This document shows positions 5,464 to 14,099 of a stretch of 64,000 nt of DNA, piece after piece. Under the pieces are notes generated by a model. The model had not been told where the DNA came from and searched no databases. It saw nothing but the letters and a program-made list of their open reading frames with translations. Positions within the stretch are counted from its first letter, which is position 1; each line of letters starts with the position of its first letter. Position numbers and translations under genes: made by a program. Source of the DNA: Pelotomaculum schinkii (GTDB lineage: Bacteria > Bacillota > Desulfotomaculia > Desulfotomaculales > Pelotomaculaceae); assembly GCF_004369205.1 (NCBI RefSeq), contig NZ_QFGA01000002.1, forward strand, positions 620,001-684,000. The letters are read 5' to 3'.

Positions 5464-8253
5464 TTATTCCTGTTTTTTAATAACGCCCGCACACCTCGGG
5501 CAGATGGCCGGGTGTTCCGGATCAAGCCCTACTTCTTCGTGATACATCCAGCAGCGTTCGCACTTTTGGCCCGAAGCGGGTTTCACCACAACAGACAAAT
5601 CCGGCATCGTATCAATGGCGCGGGCTCCCGCCGGGGCTTCAGCCATGGGCTTGAGAGCTGCTTGCGACACGATGAAAATTGCGGCCAGGTCATCCGCGGC
5701 GGGTTTCAGGAAATCATACAATTGGGGTCCGGCGTATAGTTCCACAGCAGCCTCCAGAGAGTTGCCAATCACCTTCTCCCGCCTCGCCTCCTCCAAAGCT
5801 CTGGTAATTTCACCGCGCACGGCCAGGAGGCGCTCCCACTTTTGTTCCAGTTCCTCGTCAAGATATTCATCTACAACCTGCGGCATTCCGGCCAGTTGTA
5901 CGCTGATTGCCTTTCCTTTGTCCCCCGGCACGTAGCGCCAGATTTCCTCAGAGGTAAAGGCAAGCACGGGGGTTAGCAGCCGGACCAGCGCCTGCAGGAC
6001 TTCGTTGAGAACTGTCTGGGCGGCTCTGCGCTCTGTTGAGCCGGCCGGCATGGTGTAGAGGCGATCCTTGATGATATCCAGGTAAAGCGCGCTCATGTCG
6101 ATAGCACAGAAGGTGTGGACGGCGTGGTAAACGACGTGGTACTCAAAGTCCTGATAGCCCCCGGTAACCCTCTTCACCAGGTTCTGCAGCTTGGACAGCG
6201 CCCAACGGTCGATTTCGGGCAGTTGAGCATAGTCCACCTTGTGTACGGCCGGATCGAAATCATGGAGGTTGCCGAGCAGGAAGCGGCAGGTGTTTCTTAT
6301 TTTGCGGTAGGCCTCGGTCATTTGCTTCATAATGCTGGGGGAAGCCGCCAGATCCCCCCGGTAATCCGCTGAACTGACCCACAGGCGCAGGATATCGGCG
6401 CCCAGTTGTTTAATAACCTTGGCCGGATCAACCACGTTGCCCAGTGATTTGGACATCTTGCGGCCCTTCTCATCTACAACAAACCCGTGTGTCAGGACCG
6501 CCCGGTAGGGAGCCTGCCCGGTGACGGCCACCGAGGTGGAAAGGGAAGAATTAAACCAACCCCGGTGCTGGTCGCTGCCCTCAAGGTAAAGGTCTGCCGG
6601 GCGCTGCAGGTCGGGCCACACCTGCGGTTCATCCAGCACACCGAAGTGACTGGTGCCGGAGTCAAACCAGACATCCATGATGTCGGTTTCCTTGGTAAAG
6701 CCGTCACAGCCGCAATGAGCGCATTTCATCCCCGGCGGCAGCAATTCTGAAGCTTCCCGGGCAAACCAGACGTCGGAACCATGTTCCCGGAAAAGTCCCT
6801 GCAGGTGGCTGATCGTCTGGTCGTTGATCAATTCCTTGCCGCAGTCCCGGCAGTAAAAGATCGGAATTGGCACACCCCAGCTGCGCTGGCGTGAAATGCA
6901 CCAGTCGCCCCGGTTGGCCACCATGTTATAAATCCGCTCCTCCCCCCAGCCCGGGATCCAGCGCACCGTCCGGATGGCGTCCAGAGTGGCCTGACGAAAC
7001 CCGTCAATGGAGGCGAACCACTGTTCCGTGGCCCTGAAGAAAACAGGCTTCTTGCAGCGCCAGCAGTGAGGATACTGGTGCTGGATGGTAGAATGCTCCA
7101 TAAGATGGCCGCGGTTTTCCAGTTCCTCAATGACGGACTTATTGGCGTCCAGATAAAATTCTCCGGCAAAGATGCCGCCTTCCTCCGTAAAGCGTCCTTT
7201 GGCGTCAACCGGTGAGAGGACGGGCAGACCGTACTTCTTGCCCACTATAAAGTCTTCCATGCCGTGGCCAGGGGCGGTATGCACACAACCGGTGCCCTGG
7301 TCGAGGGTTACATGGTCGCCCAGGATTACCAGGGAAGCCCGGTCGACAAACGGGTGTTTACACACTATTTGCTCCAGCTCCGTACCCCTGAATGTTTTTA
7401 TGGTTTCAACGTCATCAAGGCCAACCGTCTTAACAAAACTCTCCATCAATTCGGAGGCAACCAGATATTTTTCACTGCCTGCCCTGAATAACACATATTC
7501 AAAATCAGGGTGGAGAGTGATAGCCAGGTTGGCCGGCAAGGTCCAGGGGGTGGTGGTCCAGATTACCACGAAGGTGCTGTCTTCAGGAAGTACCCCCTTG
7601 CCGTCCTGCACCGGGAACCTCACAAAAATCGAAGCAGACTGTTTGTCGGCATACTCCACTTCGGCTTCAGCCAGAGCGGTTTCGCAAGAGGCGCACCAGT
7701 ATACCGGTTTGAGTCCCTTGTAAATGTAACCTTTCTTGGCCATATCGCCAAAAACACCGATCTGGCGGGCCTCATAATGGGGCATCAAGGTCAGATAAGG
7801 ATTGTCCCAATCCCCCCGTACCCCCAGCCGTTTGAATTCCTCTTTCTGAATATCGACATACTTCAGAGCGAACTCCTTGCACTTGCCGCGAAACTCTACC
7901 GGGTGGATATTATTGCGGTTAAGCCCAAAGGCCTTGATGGCCTGTTGTTCGATGGGGAGGCCGTGCGTATCCCATCCCGGCACATAGGGTGCGTTAAAGC
8001 CCGACATGGAATGGAACTTGACTATGATATCCTTCAATATTTTATTTAAAACATGACCAAGGTGAATGTGGCCATTCGCGTAGGGCGGCCCGTCGTGCAG
8101 GATGTACTTGGGACAATCACGTTGTTGTTCCTGTACCAGCCGGTAGATGTCAATATCTTCCCAGAATTTTAAGATCTCCGGTTCTCTTTCGGGCAGGTTG
8201 CCCCGCATCGGAAAATCTGTTTTAGGCAGGTTTAAAGTCTTACTGTAGTCCAT
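5464..8253 (-). CDS. ileS: Isoleucyl-tRNA synthetase
   Basis: 929 residues; charges tRNA-Ile with isoleucine in the cytoplasm. The ATG at 8253 (MDYSKTLNLPKTDFPMRG) has GGAGGGG upstream and is preferred to an in-frame start at 8283. Class I signatures are present: the HIGH-type box in PPYANGHIHLGHVLNKILKD and the KMSKS loop in GRKMSKSLGNVVDP. The editing domain lies between them, and the C-terminus carries a zinc ribbon with Cys pairs in CERCWMYHEE and CPRC, as in eubacterial-type enzymes. It is controlled by the T-box leader at 8303-8577 and stands alone on its transcript. Length is normal for the family. Confidence 0.98.
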   Translation of the reverse strand: MDYSKTLNLPKTDFPMRGNLPEREPEILKFWEDIDIYRLVQEQQRDCPKYILHDGPPYANGHIHLGHVLNKILKDIIVKFHSMSGFNAPYVPGWDTHGLPIEQQAIKAFGLNRNNIHPVEFRGKCKEFALKYVDIQKEEFKRLGVRGDWDNPYLTLMPHYEARQIGVFGDMAKKGYIYKGLKPVYWCASCETALAEAEVEYADKQSASIFVRFPVQDGKGVLPEDSTFVVIWTTTPWTLPANLAITLHPDFEYVLFRAGSEKYLVASELMESFVKTVGLDDVETIKTFRGTELEQIVCKHPFVDRASLVILGDHVTLDQGTGCVHTAPGHGMEDFIVGKKYGLPVLSPVDAKGRFTEEGGIFAGEFYLDANKSVIEELENRGHLMEHSTIQHQYPHCWRCKKPVFFRATEQWFASIDGFRQATLDAIRTVRWIPGWGEERIYNMVANRGDWCISRQRSWGVPIPIFYCRDCGKELINDQTISHLQGLFREHGSDVWFAREASELLPPGMKCAHCGCDGFTKETDIMDVWFDSGTSHFGVLDEPQVWPDLQRPADLYLEGSDQHRGWFNSSLSTSVAVTGQAPYRAVLTHGFVVDEKGRKMSKSLGNVVDPAKVIKQLGADILRLWVSSADYRGDLAASPSIMKQMTEAYRKIRNTCRFLLGNLHDFDPAVHKVDYAQLPEIDRWALSKLQNLVKRVTGGYQDFEYHVVYHAVHTFCAIDMSALYLDIIKDRLYTMPAGSTERRAAQTVLNEVLQALVRLLTPVLAFTSEEIWRYVPGDKGKAISVQLAGMPQVVDEYLDEELEQKWERLLAVRGEITRALEEARREKVIGNSLEAAVELYAGPQLYDFLKPAADDLAAIFIVSQAALKPMAEAPAGARAIDTMPDLSVVVKPASGQKCERCWMYHEEVGLDPEHPAICPRCAGVIKKQE

Positions 8254-8302
8254 CTTTTTAATACCCCTCCAAAATTTAAACATATATGAACTTGACTATT
8301 AT

Positions 8303-8577
8303 GAACGAATAAATCCCGCCCCCAAAGGGACGGGATTATAACCCGTGGTACCACCCTAAATGCCGGCCCGCCAGTTATTAGCTGCTAAGGCCTGCCACTC
8401 CAGTCGCCCGGTAACGGTGGCGATCCGGCCTGGCTTAATCCCCCGCAGGGTTTCAGCCGGCGCCTCACGGGTGATTTTTAACGTTTATCCGTACCCGGTT
8501 CCCACCATACCCGGGTTCTCTTTACCGGAATTACACGCCTACTCGTCCCGCTCACAGGCAGCTATCGAGCCTTAACA
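8303..8577 (-). promoter_or_regulatory. T-box leader of ileS
   Basis: The leader lies between the ileS promoter and gene. It has the 5' GACGAGTAGGCG element, a stem I part with GAGAACCCGGG and GAACCGGGTACGG, and the 14-nt T-box with AGGGTGGTACCACGGG (complement of 8342-8357). The terminator stem follows: 11 bp between 8327-8337 and 8312-8322, then a T-rich run. An ATC (8475-8473) followed by A is a candidate isoleucine specifier. Uncharged tRNA-Ile should pair with the specifier and T-box and prevent termination. The family call is firm; the specifier position is a guess. Confidence 0.93.
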
Positions 8578-8583
8578 GACAAT

Positions 8584-8612
8584 ATTATATAGAAAAGGCC
8601 CTGGTGCGTCAA
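8584..8612 (-). promoter_or_regulatory. SigA promoter of ileS
   Basis: TTGACG at 8612-8607, exactly 17 bp, then TATAAT at 8589-8584 on the minus strand. Start of transcription is expected near 8577, at the beginning of the T-box leader. Confidence 0.88.
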
Positions 8613-8699
8613 CTTGCCAAGTGAATTTCCCCAACCAACAGAAAATTAGTTGCCCAACCTTAGTAAAATATACTGCATTTTGTTTCACTTATCACAAAA

Positions 8700-8934
8700 A
8701 TTGTTCTCGAAAAGGCTTGACTTGCGGGCTTGGGGTTTTCCGGAGCGAGCGGAGCACTTGGGTGCGTTCCGTAGCGCGTGCGTTGCTTGCAGTAAAGCTT
8801 AAATAGCGCGTAGCTGCCGGATGGCTGTCTGCAGATGCGGTAGATATGACGCTCTAGTTGCACAAATGTAGAATTGCGAAGCGAGCGGAGGATAACCCCA
8901 AGACCACTACCCCAAAGGCTTTTCGAGAACCAGT
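8700..8934. repeat. Dispersed repeat A, copy 1
   Basis: A 235-bp element found five times in the window (also 27903-28062, 44371-44598, 55026-55258, 55341-55571). Its ends are an imperfect inverted repeat: CGAAAAGGCTTGACTTGC inward from one side and CGAAAAGCCTTTGGGGTAG from the other, both followed by GGGCTTGGGGTTATCC-like sequence. No transposase or conserved ORF is inside; the open frames it creates (for example 8989-8660) are repeat-derived. This copy is inverted relative to copies 3-5. It fills most of the gap between the ileS promoter and yggU. Confidence 0.85.
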
Positions 8935-8936
8935 TT

Positions 8937-9221
8937 TCAAGGTAGGCGTTTTTGGACTTCTGACACACTGACTCCTTTAATCTTGACAACTTTATTGCGT
9001 CCGGTCAGACCGGACAGGATTTCTACCTGGCCGCGGCCGACCGACAGGAGGTCGGCCAGGAAGGCGCGGCACGCCTCATTAGCTTCCCCATCCACCGGAG
9101 GCGCCGTCAGCCGTACCCTGAGAGCGTCTTCGAAAATTCCCGCCACCTGGTTTTTGGATGCCCGAGGCTGGACCCTTACCTTGAAGGACACGCCGTCCTT
9201 TTCTTCTTTTAGCGGCAGCAC
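8937..9221 (-). CDS. YggU/DUF167 family protein
   Basis: 94 residues starting at GTG 9221, which has AAGGAGGAG 9 nt upstream; the longer frame to 9308 lies inside the upstream gene. The sequence shows the family pattern VSFKVRVQPRASKNQVAG, then LTAPPVDGEANEACRAFLA and GLTGRNKVVKI. DUF167 proteins are small alpha/beta proteins of unknown function often found near yggT and sepF in this kind of cluster. The start follows the DUF2889 gene's stop by one base, so the two are coupled. Confidence 0.88.
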   Translation of the reverse strand: MLPLKEEKDGVSFKVRVQPRASKNQVAGIFEDALRVRLTAPPVDGEANEACRAFLADLLSVGRGQVEILSGLTGRNKVVKIKGVSVSEVQKRLP

Positions 9222-9222
9222 C

Positions 9223-10065
9223 TTATACAACTCCTCCTTTACGGATATTTGCCAGCGTATAGGCGACTGCTTTACGCAGTTCCTCAGCCAGGTCCGCCAG
9301 GTGTTCACAACCCTGTGGCCCGCCGACTATTTCAGACAACTGTTTCTTGGCGCATTCTGTAAGGACCAGACCTTTCAATCTACCGGGGAGCAAAGCACAC
9401 TCAAAACACACCTGATCCGGCGCCCTGAGAAAGCTGCCGGAGCATTCTTCAACCCGGCCGGCAAGGTCCAGGCGGCTCAACAGGCCCAGCTCGTGGTAGG
9501 AGTCGCTAAAGCCGCTATGAACGATGAGACCGTCCGCCAAAAGGTAAACAGCGCAGTTTTTGGAGCGGTTGAAAAGGTTTAAACCGTGCTGCAGCCCGTC
9601 CACATACTCGTTCCACCAGCGTGTAACACGATGGAGGTTGCTTTGATAACGGCAGGTGTCAACCTGAAACTTCCGCCAGTGTTCACAATAGGATTTCAGG
9701 GTGGGGAATCCTCTCTCCCGGAAGAGAAAAGTTTCCGACTGGATAATACCCTTGACGCATTCGGCAAGCAACTCCCGGGCCAGCCCGCCGGCATGTTCTC
9801 CAACCTCTCTGCGGAGGTCACGACCTACATTAAAATAAGCAGTTGTTCCTTTCAGGCCGGGCGCCTCTTGACTGCCGTTAAAAATCCCTGCGGGCGAGCG
9901 AAATACTTCCCAGCGGGCATCTTTAATTTCAAAAGAAGTCTGGTCTGCCTTAAGCCTGCCGGTTGCTTCCAGCTCTGTCCCCAGGACAGACGCCTCCGCC
10001 AGCAATTCACCGGAATGAATCCGTTTCACCGAACAAAACCAGCTTTTCTGGTAGATCAATTTCAT
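9223..10065 (-). CDS. DUF2889-like protein of unknown function
   Basis: 280 residues, ATG 10065 with AAGGGG upstream. I recognise a DUF2889-like arrangement: an N-terminal beta-rich part (KSWFCSVKRIHSGELLAEASVLG) and a C-terminal segment with GGPQGCEHLADLAEELRKAV. It is soluble, with no signal peptide or membrane helix, and has several Cys and His that might bind metal (SYCEHWRKFQVDTCRY). Its stop (9225-9223) is almost joined to the yggU start. No function can be given. The domain call is from pattern memory only. Confidence 0.6.
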   Translation of the reverse strand: MKLIYQKSWFCSVKRIHSGELLAEASVLGTELEATGRLKADQTSFEIKDARWEVFRSPAGIFNGSQEAPGLKGTTAYFNVGRDLRREVGEHAGGLARELLAECVKGIIQSETFLFRERGFPTLKSYCEHWRKFQVDTCRYQSNLHRVTRWWNEYVDGLQHGLNLFNRSKNCAVYLLADGLIVHSGFSDSYHELGLLSRLDLAGRVEECSGSFLRAPDQVCFECALLPGRLKGLVLTECAKKQLSEIVGGPQGCEHLADLAEELRKAVAYTLANIRKGGVV

Positions 10066-10102
10066 ATGATAAAACCCCTTGTTGGTCCACTTTTTTTAAA
10101 GC

Positions 10103-10726
10103 CTACACCCCCGGGCGGCAGAGGGTGATAAAATTATTCAGGATCCGGGCCGTCACGCCCCAGATAAAATATTCACCGTATTCGTAAAAGTAAACGGGGA
10201 AAGACCACTGTTTCGACCAATTCTCTTTCTCTTTATAGCTTTCGGGCACCTTGTGGAATGGAAAATCAGCGGGGTAGCGGGTCGCTACTTCAACCGTGCT
10301 TGCCATGGGCGGAGAGATAAAATGTTCCAGCGGAGCTAAAAAAGTACCTGCAACCTCATTGGGGTTGGGATTGATTATATCCAGGTCCTCAATCAGCCCT
10401 AAAAAAGGATAGATCAGCGTGCCGGGCGGGGTAATCTGGTAGTCCAGGGGGCCAATCAAAACCACCTGGTCCCGGCGAATACCCAGTTCTTCAACAGCCT
10501 CGCGGATAGCCGTCTCCTGCGGCCGTGCCATTTCTTCCGGCTCGACTTTACCACCCGGAAAACAAATCTCACCCGGCTGCCTGTTGAGATTTTCAGACCT
10601 GACCTCAAAAAGGACATGCGGTATCCCCTCTTTTTTCACTATGGGCACCAGAACAGCCGATACCAGACACTCACTTTCATTGTGTATTCTCGGTCGCCTA
10701 CCGGCTATCCTCCTGATAAGTTCCAA
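10103..10726 (-). CDS. Nudix hydrolase, CoA pyrophosphatase (NudL-like) type
   Basis: 207 residues from TTG 10726, which has AAGGAGG 6 nt upstream; an in-frame TTG at 10753 lies in the preceding terminator. The Nudix box is GGKVEPEEMARPQETAIREAVEELGI in position terms around residues 65-90, with the REAVEELG core. Directly before it is RSENLNRQPGEICFPGG, the signature of the CoA/acyl-CoA pyrophosphatase subfamily. Expected reaction: CoA to 4'-phosphopantetheine plus 3',5'-ADP, with Mg or Mn. It lies between divIVA and the DUF2889 gene. Confidence 0.85.
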   Translation of the reverse strand: MELIRRIAGRRPRIHNESECLVSAVLVPIVKKEGIPHVLFEVRSENLNRQPGEICFPGGKVEPEEMARPQETAIREAVEELGIRRDQVVLIGPLDYQITPPGTLIYPFLGLIEDLDIINPNPNEVAGTFLAPLEHFISPPMASTVEVATRYPADFPFHKVPESYKEKENWSKQWSFPVYFYEYGEYFIWGVTARILNNFITLCRPGV

Positions 10727-10750
10727 TTTAATCCTCCTTAAATGCGTGTT

Positions 10751-10780
10751 CAAAAAGCCTCCATGCCAGGAGGCTTTTTG
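10751..10780 (-). terminator. Intrinsic terminator after divIVA
   Basis: A perfect 12-bp stem, CAAAAAGCCTCC (10751-10762) and GGAGGCTTTTTG (10769-10780), with a 6-nt loop. It is symmetric and has T residues at either 3' side, so it can work on both strands; on the minus strand it follows divIVA by about 50 bp. Confidence 0.8.
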
Positions 10781-10832
10781 AGCCTAAAACTATCAAATTA
10801 AAAAAGGGAATAGAACAGTACACCATACTCAT

Positions 10833-11381
10833 TCAGGCAGTTTCTTCCCTGTGTTCATCCCCGGCGGGGATACTATCTTCCTCGCCATCCAGATATTTCA
10901 TTTGAGCTTCCAAAAAAGCGCGGAATTTCATTCTGAATACCTGGGCATCCCGTTCCATCCGGTGGTACTCTTCATAGATAAGCTTTGCTTTTTCTTCCGC
11001 GTCTTTGATCATGCCGGCGGCTTTCAGGTCTGCCTCCTGAATTAGCGCCGCCGCTTCCTGTTCCGCCTCACGGGTTATCTGCTCCGCCTCAATCCTGGCC
11101 TGGTCCAGACGCAACGAGGTTTCCTTTTCGGCATTCTGTCTCAGCTCATCGGCGCTCTTTTGGGCCATGATCATGGTGTTTTTAAGCACCTCTTCGATTT
11201 CACGGTAGCGGGCCGTGCTTTGCTCCGCCAGGACCAGCTTTTCTTTCAGGGTCTGGTTCTCCCGGAACAGCGCCTCATAGTCCTGGATAACCTGATCCAG
11301 AAAGGCGTCGACCTCTTCTTCCCGGTACCCGCGCATAGCCTTGCGAAACTCTTTTTTTTGAATATCGAGCGGTGTAATCAA
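10833..11381 (-). CDS. divIVA: Cell-division/septum-site protein DivIVA
   Basis: 182 residues, start TTG 11381 (MITPLDIQKKEFRKAMRGYR). Residues 1-60 are the DivIVA N-terminal membrane-curvature-binding domain with the EFRKAMRGYREEEVDAFLDQV motif split across it. The rest is a long coiled coil rich in Glu, Ala and Gln to about residue 155. DivIVA marks curved membrane at septa and poles and recruits partner proteins, including those needed for chromosome anchoring during sporulation. It lies downstream of ylmH, as in Bacillus, but is separated from it by repeat DNA. Confidence 0.95.
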   Translation of the reverse strand: MITPLDIQKKEFRKAMRGYREEEVDAFLDQVIQDYEALFRENQTLKEKLVLAEQSTARYREIEEVLKNTMIMAQKSADELRQNAEKETSLRLDQARIEAEQITREAEQEAAALIQEADLKAAGMIKDAEEKAKLIYEEYHRMERDAQVFRMKFRAFLEAQMKYLDGEEDSIPAGDEHREETA

Positions 11382-11403
11382 TGCCTCTTCACCTCAGGTT
11401 GGC

Positions 11404-11640
11404 TTAACTTTTTATTGGAGCGTGGTTGCCCACGGCCGCCGGCGGCGCCACATATGATGAAAATACCAGCCGGTGCAGGCGCCATTTCAATCGCACACGG
11501 CGCGCCGGCGCCGGACTTGTGTGGCTAATGAAACATTTTGCGAATGAATTCGCACCTACATTTTTTGGGATTCGCTCTGTGGGCTGAACAGCTGTACAGT
11601 TATGTTCAGAGTTATTCCACACGCCGCTATCGAGGCGCCA
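11404..11640. repeat. Dispersed repeat B, copy 1, in the divIVA-ylmH gap
   Basis: The 308-bp gap between divIVA and ylmH holds no gene. 11432-11465 (CCGCCGGCGGCGCC core plus ATGATGAAAATACCAG) resembles 40580-40620. 11539-11609 (AATGAATTCGCACCTACATT and GATTCGCTCTGTGGGCTG, ACAGCTGTACAG) resembles 27803-27870 and 56893-56955. The pieces look like fragments of one mobile or satellite-like repeat. Confidence 0.7.
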
Positions 11641-11689
11641 CGTATACGGTTGAAATGTTTTTCGTGTCTAAAGTACCAAAGGCCTTTGA

Positions 11690-12478
11690 TTAAACAAGCC
11701 TGTGCAGGAGGACCCCTGTCCTGCCGCTTTTGAGCGGACCCTTGACAGATTCAACAATTACCCGGCCTTTACCACGCGCGGAAAGCACGTCACCCTCTTT
11801 TACAAGTGCGGCAGGATCCGGGCATACGCGCCAGTTAATACTTAGCCGCTCTGCTTCAATTTCCCGCGCCATCTTGGAGCGGGATGTTCCAAAACCAGCT
11901 GCCGCCACTGCATCCAGGCGCAATGAGGAAACAGTAGCTTTGATTTCCCGGTATTTGACTGCCGGAGGCTGACAATCATCCTGTCCCAGCTCGGACACCA
12001 ACACTCCGTTCTGACCCACTTTGTGCAGGTTGGTCAGGATATATGGGACCACTTCCCCGGCCACCACCACGTTGGCGTTATCCCCGGTCATGATGATGTC
12101 CCCAAACTTTTCCCTTTTCAGCCCGAGTCCCAGGAGGGCTCCCTGAAAATCCCGGTGTGTGGCCCTGCAGTGTTTAAAATTGCCTTTGATCACAATAAAA
12201 CCTAAATTAAACTCTTCCGGCAGCGGGGTAACGCCATTGAGGCAGATGGCCACCCTCTTCCGTTCGGCGCCCGGGTAACCACCATCAGCCGCAGCCACCA
12301 GTTCTAAACGCTGAACTACAGATATGATAAGGCCCGTCCGGTACGGGTCCAAGAAATCAGTAACCTGGGTGCGGCCGCTTTTGAGCACTGTTTCGGCCTG
12401 GTCCAGTGTCCTGGCCAGGATAGCCCGCTCCTCCCCGTTAGAAGCGTGGGCCAGGAGTTTTTCCCGATCCGGTTTCAT
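11690..12478 (-). CDS. ylmH: YlmH-type S4-domain RNA-binding protein
   Basis: 262 residues from ATG 12478, which overlaps the yggT stop (ATGA); a longer frame lies inside yggT. The N-terminal two thirds match the YlmH family (EERAILARTLDQAETVLKSG; AADGGYPGAERKRVAICL). The last 75 residues are an S4 domain (VSSLRLDAVAAAGFGTSRSKMAREI, ending KSGRTGVLLHRLV, both given in part). YlmH binds RNA or the ribosome and has been linked to rescue of stalled ribosomes and to cell division. Same operon as yggT, proC and sepF. Confidence 0.92.
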   Translation of the reverse strand: MKPDREKLLAHASNGEERAILARTLDQAETVLKSGRTQVTDFLDPYRTGLIISVVQRLELVAAADGGYPGAERKRVAICLNGVTPLPEEFNLGFIVIKGNFKHCRATHRDFQGALLGLGLKREKFGDIIMTGDNANVVVAGEVVPYILTNLHKVGQNGVLVSELGQDDCQPPAVKYREIKATVSSLRLDAVAAAGFGTSRSKMAREIEAERLSINWRVCPDPAALVKEGDVLSARGKGRVIVESVKGPLKSGRTGVLLHRLV

Positions 12479-12738
12479 AACAAGGCTATTAAAATTTTGT
12501 TCACGAGGTTCCAAAGGAGGTGCCATACAAAAAAGGCCACGATGGGGGAGAAGTCCACAGCCCCAAAGGGTGGGATGAAACGCTTAAAAACATTCAGGTA
12601 GGGTTCGGTTACCTCATAAATAAACCGGATGAGAGGTTGATACGGGTTATGGCGAACCCAGGAAAGCAGGATGCGAATAATTAACAGGTACATATATACC
12701 TGAAAGGCCACATTAACAGCCGTAATAATAATCCCCAT
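12475..12738 (-). CDS. yggT: YggT family membrane protein
   Basis: 87 residues with two membrane helices (IITAVNVAFQVYMYLLIIRILL and a C-terminal one ending ILIALL). The linker contains the family motif SWVRHNPYQPLIRFIYEVTEP. ATG 12738 is preferred, 5 nt after GAGG; an in-frame GTG is 6 bases upstream. The family has been implicated in division or membrane organisation and usually sits between sepF and divIVA, as here. Its stop overlaps the ylmH start. Confidence 0.92.
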   Translation of the reverse strand: MGIIITAVNVAFQVYMYLLIIRILLSWVRHNPYQPLIRFIYEVTEPYLNVFKRFIPPFGAVDFSPIVAFFVWHLLWNLVNKILIALL

Positions 12739-12750
12739 GTCCACCTCACA

Positions 12751-13581
12751 CTAAGTTTTGCTATTTTTTCCGGGAGCCAATTGGCTGGAGCGCAAGGCCG
12801 CTTCAGCCACCGCTTTCATCAGAACGGAACGCAGCGCCCCCTCCTCAAGCGCATAAAGTCCGGCAATGGTCGTCCCGCCCGGTGTCGTGACCATGTCCTT
12901 CAGTTTGGCCGGATGCTCGCCGGTTTCCAAAACCATTTTGGCCGACCCCAGCATGGTCTGGGCGGTTAAAACCCTGGCGACATCCCTGGAGAGTCCCAGC
13001 CGCACCGCACCATCAATAAACCCTTCCATAATCAGGTACATATAAGCCGGTGCGCTGCCGCTTAAGCCTGTTACACAGTCCATCATCGACTCATCAACTA
13101 CCACCGCCTGACCGGAAGCCTTTAAAATTGCCAGCGCCTTATCCATATTTGGCTGCGAACAGAACTTGCCGGGGGATAACGCGCTGGCGCCTTCACCTAC
13201 CAGACAGGGGGTATTTGGCATCACCCGCACCACCGGAACGGGAGTCTTGAAAAAGCCTTCAATAAAATCTGTGGATATACCCGCCACAACCGAAACGACA
13301 GTTAGTTCGGGGCGAGCTGCGGGAGCTATCTCCTCCAATAAACCGGATATTGCCTGTGGCTTGACAGCCAGGACTACAATATCGGCCGCGCTGACAACAG
13401 AGCTATTATCCGCTGTTTTAATTCCAAACTTTTGTTCCAGGTATTCCTGCCTGGCGGCACTGATGTCGCTGGCATAGACAGAGGCGGGCTCCACCAGGCC
13501 TGAACGCAAAAGGCCGGCAATTAAAGCCTCAGCCATAGCGCCCCCGCCTAAAAAGCCTATTTTTTGATCTCGCAAAGGCAC
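12751..13581 (-). CDS. proC: Pyrroline-5-carboxylate reductase
   Basis: 276 residues, GTG 13581 with GGAGG upstream. Reduces pyrroline-5-carboxylate to proline with NAD(P)H. The N-terminal Rossmann motif GFLGGGAMAEALIAGLL is clear; the C-terminal dimerisation domain has the family signature with VTGLSGSAPAYMYLIMEG and DMVTTPGGTTIAGLYALE. Placement of proC between sepF and yggT is common in Firmicutes. Full length. Confidence 0.96.
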   Translation of the reverse strand: MPLRDQKIGFLGGGAMAEALIAGLLRSGLVEPASVYASDISAARQEYLEQKFGIKTADNSSVVSAADIVVLAVKPQAISGLLEEIAPAARPELTVVSVVAGISTDFIEGFFKTPVPVVRVMPNTPCLVGEGASALSPGKFCSQPNMDKALAILKASGQAVVVDESMMDCVTGLSGSAPAYMYLIMEGFIDGAVRLGLSRDVARVLTAQTMLGSAKMVLETGEHPAKLKDMVTTPGGTTIAGLYALEEGALRSVLMKAVAEAALRSSQLAPGKNSKT

Positions 13582-13602
13582 GGTACTACCTCCTTACGCA
13601 GT

Positions 13603-14064
13603 TTATGAACGCACCCAGGAAAAAATTCCTTTTTCACGGTTGCTCTCTTTTAACTCATTGGCGATATCCATATTGGCGGGCACAAAGAGGAAAACACCGT
13701 TACCCACTTTTTGCTGGCTGCCGCTTAAAGCATAGGTGGCCCCCATGACAAAGTCAACCACCCGCCGCGCCAGTTCGGCGTCGGCCTGTTCCAGGTTCAG
13801 GATGACCGGACGCCTGTTCTTCAAGTTGTCAGTAATTTCTTTGACCTCTTCAAAAGACCGGGGCTCAACCACAACTACCCTTACCTGACGCTGAGCGTGC
13901 TGCAGGCTGACCACAGTACTCTTTTCTCTATCTCCTCTATCCCTTTTTCTCTGCCAACCCGGTTCCTCCTGGACTTCCTCGCGATTCTGTTTCTCCTCCT
14001 GGTCTATGTCTTCATCCTCAAAGCCCATGAAGCCAAGTACTTTATCTACAAGTTTGACGGCCAC
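13603..14064 (-). CDS. sepF: Cell-division protein SepF
   Basis: 153 residues, GTG 14064 with GGGAGG upstream. Residues 1-20 (MAVKLVDKVLGFMGFEDED) form the amphipathic membrane-binding helix, a charged linker follows, and residues 60-150 are the SepF core (VVVVEPRSFEEVKEITDNLK; PVILNLEQADAELARRVVDF). SepF ties FtsZ filaments to the membrane and shapes the septum. Clustered with ylmE, yggT, ylmH and divIVA as in Bacillus. Confidence 0.95.
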   Translation of the reverse strand: MAVKLVDKVLGFMGFEDEDIDQEEKQNREEVQEEPGWQRKRDRGDREKSTVVSLQHAQRQVRVVVVEPRSFEEVKEITDNLKNRRPVILNLEQADAELARRVVDFVMGATYALSGSQQKVGNGVFLFVPANMDIANELKESNREKGIFSWVRS

Positions 14065-14099
14065 TGTCTTCCCTCCCGTAAATAATTTAATGTAATAGT

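Noticed and set aside
5512-5739. Plus-strand ORFs opposite ileS (also 7172-7723 and 7510-8049)
   Set aside because: Shadow frames of the GC-rich ileS gene with no start signals or homology.
8700-8934. Insertion sequence
   Set aside because: Has inverted ends but no transposase gene or remnant; kept as a dispersed repeat.
8660-8989. Minus-strand 109-codon ORF
   Set aside because: Made almost entirely of dispersed repeat A; similar frames appear at every copy.
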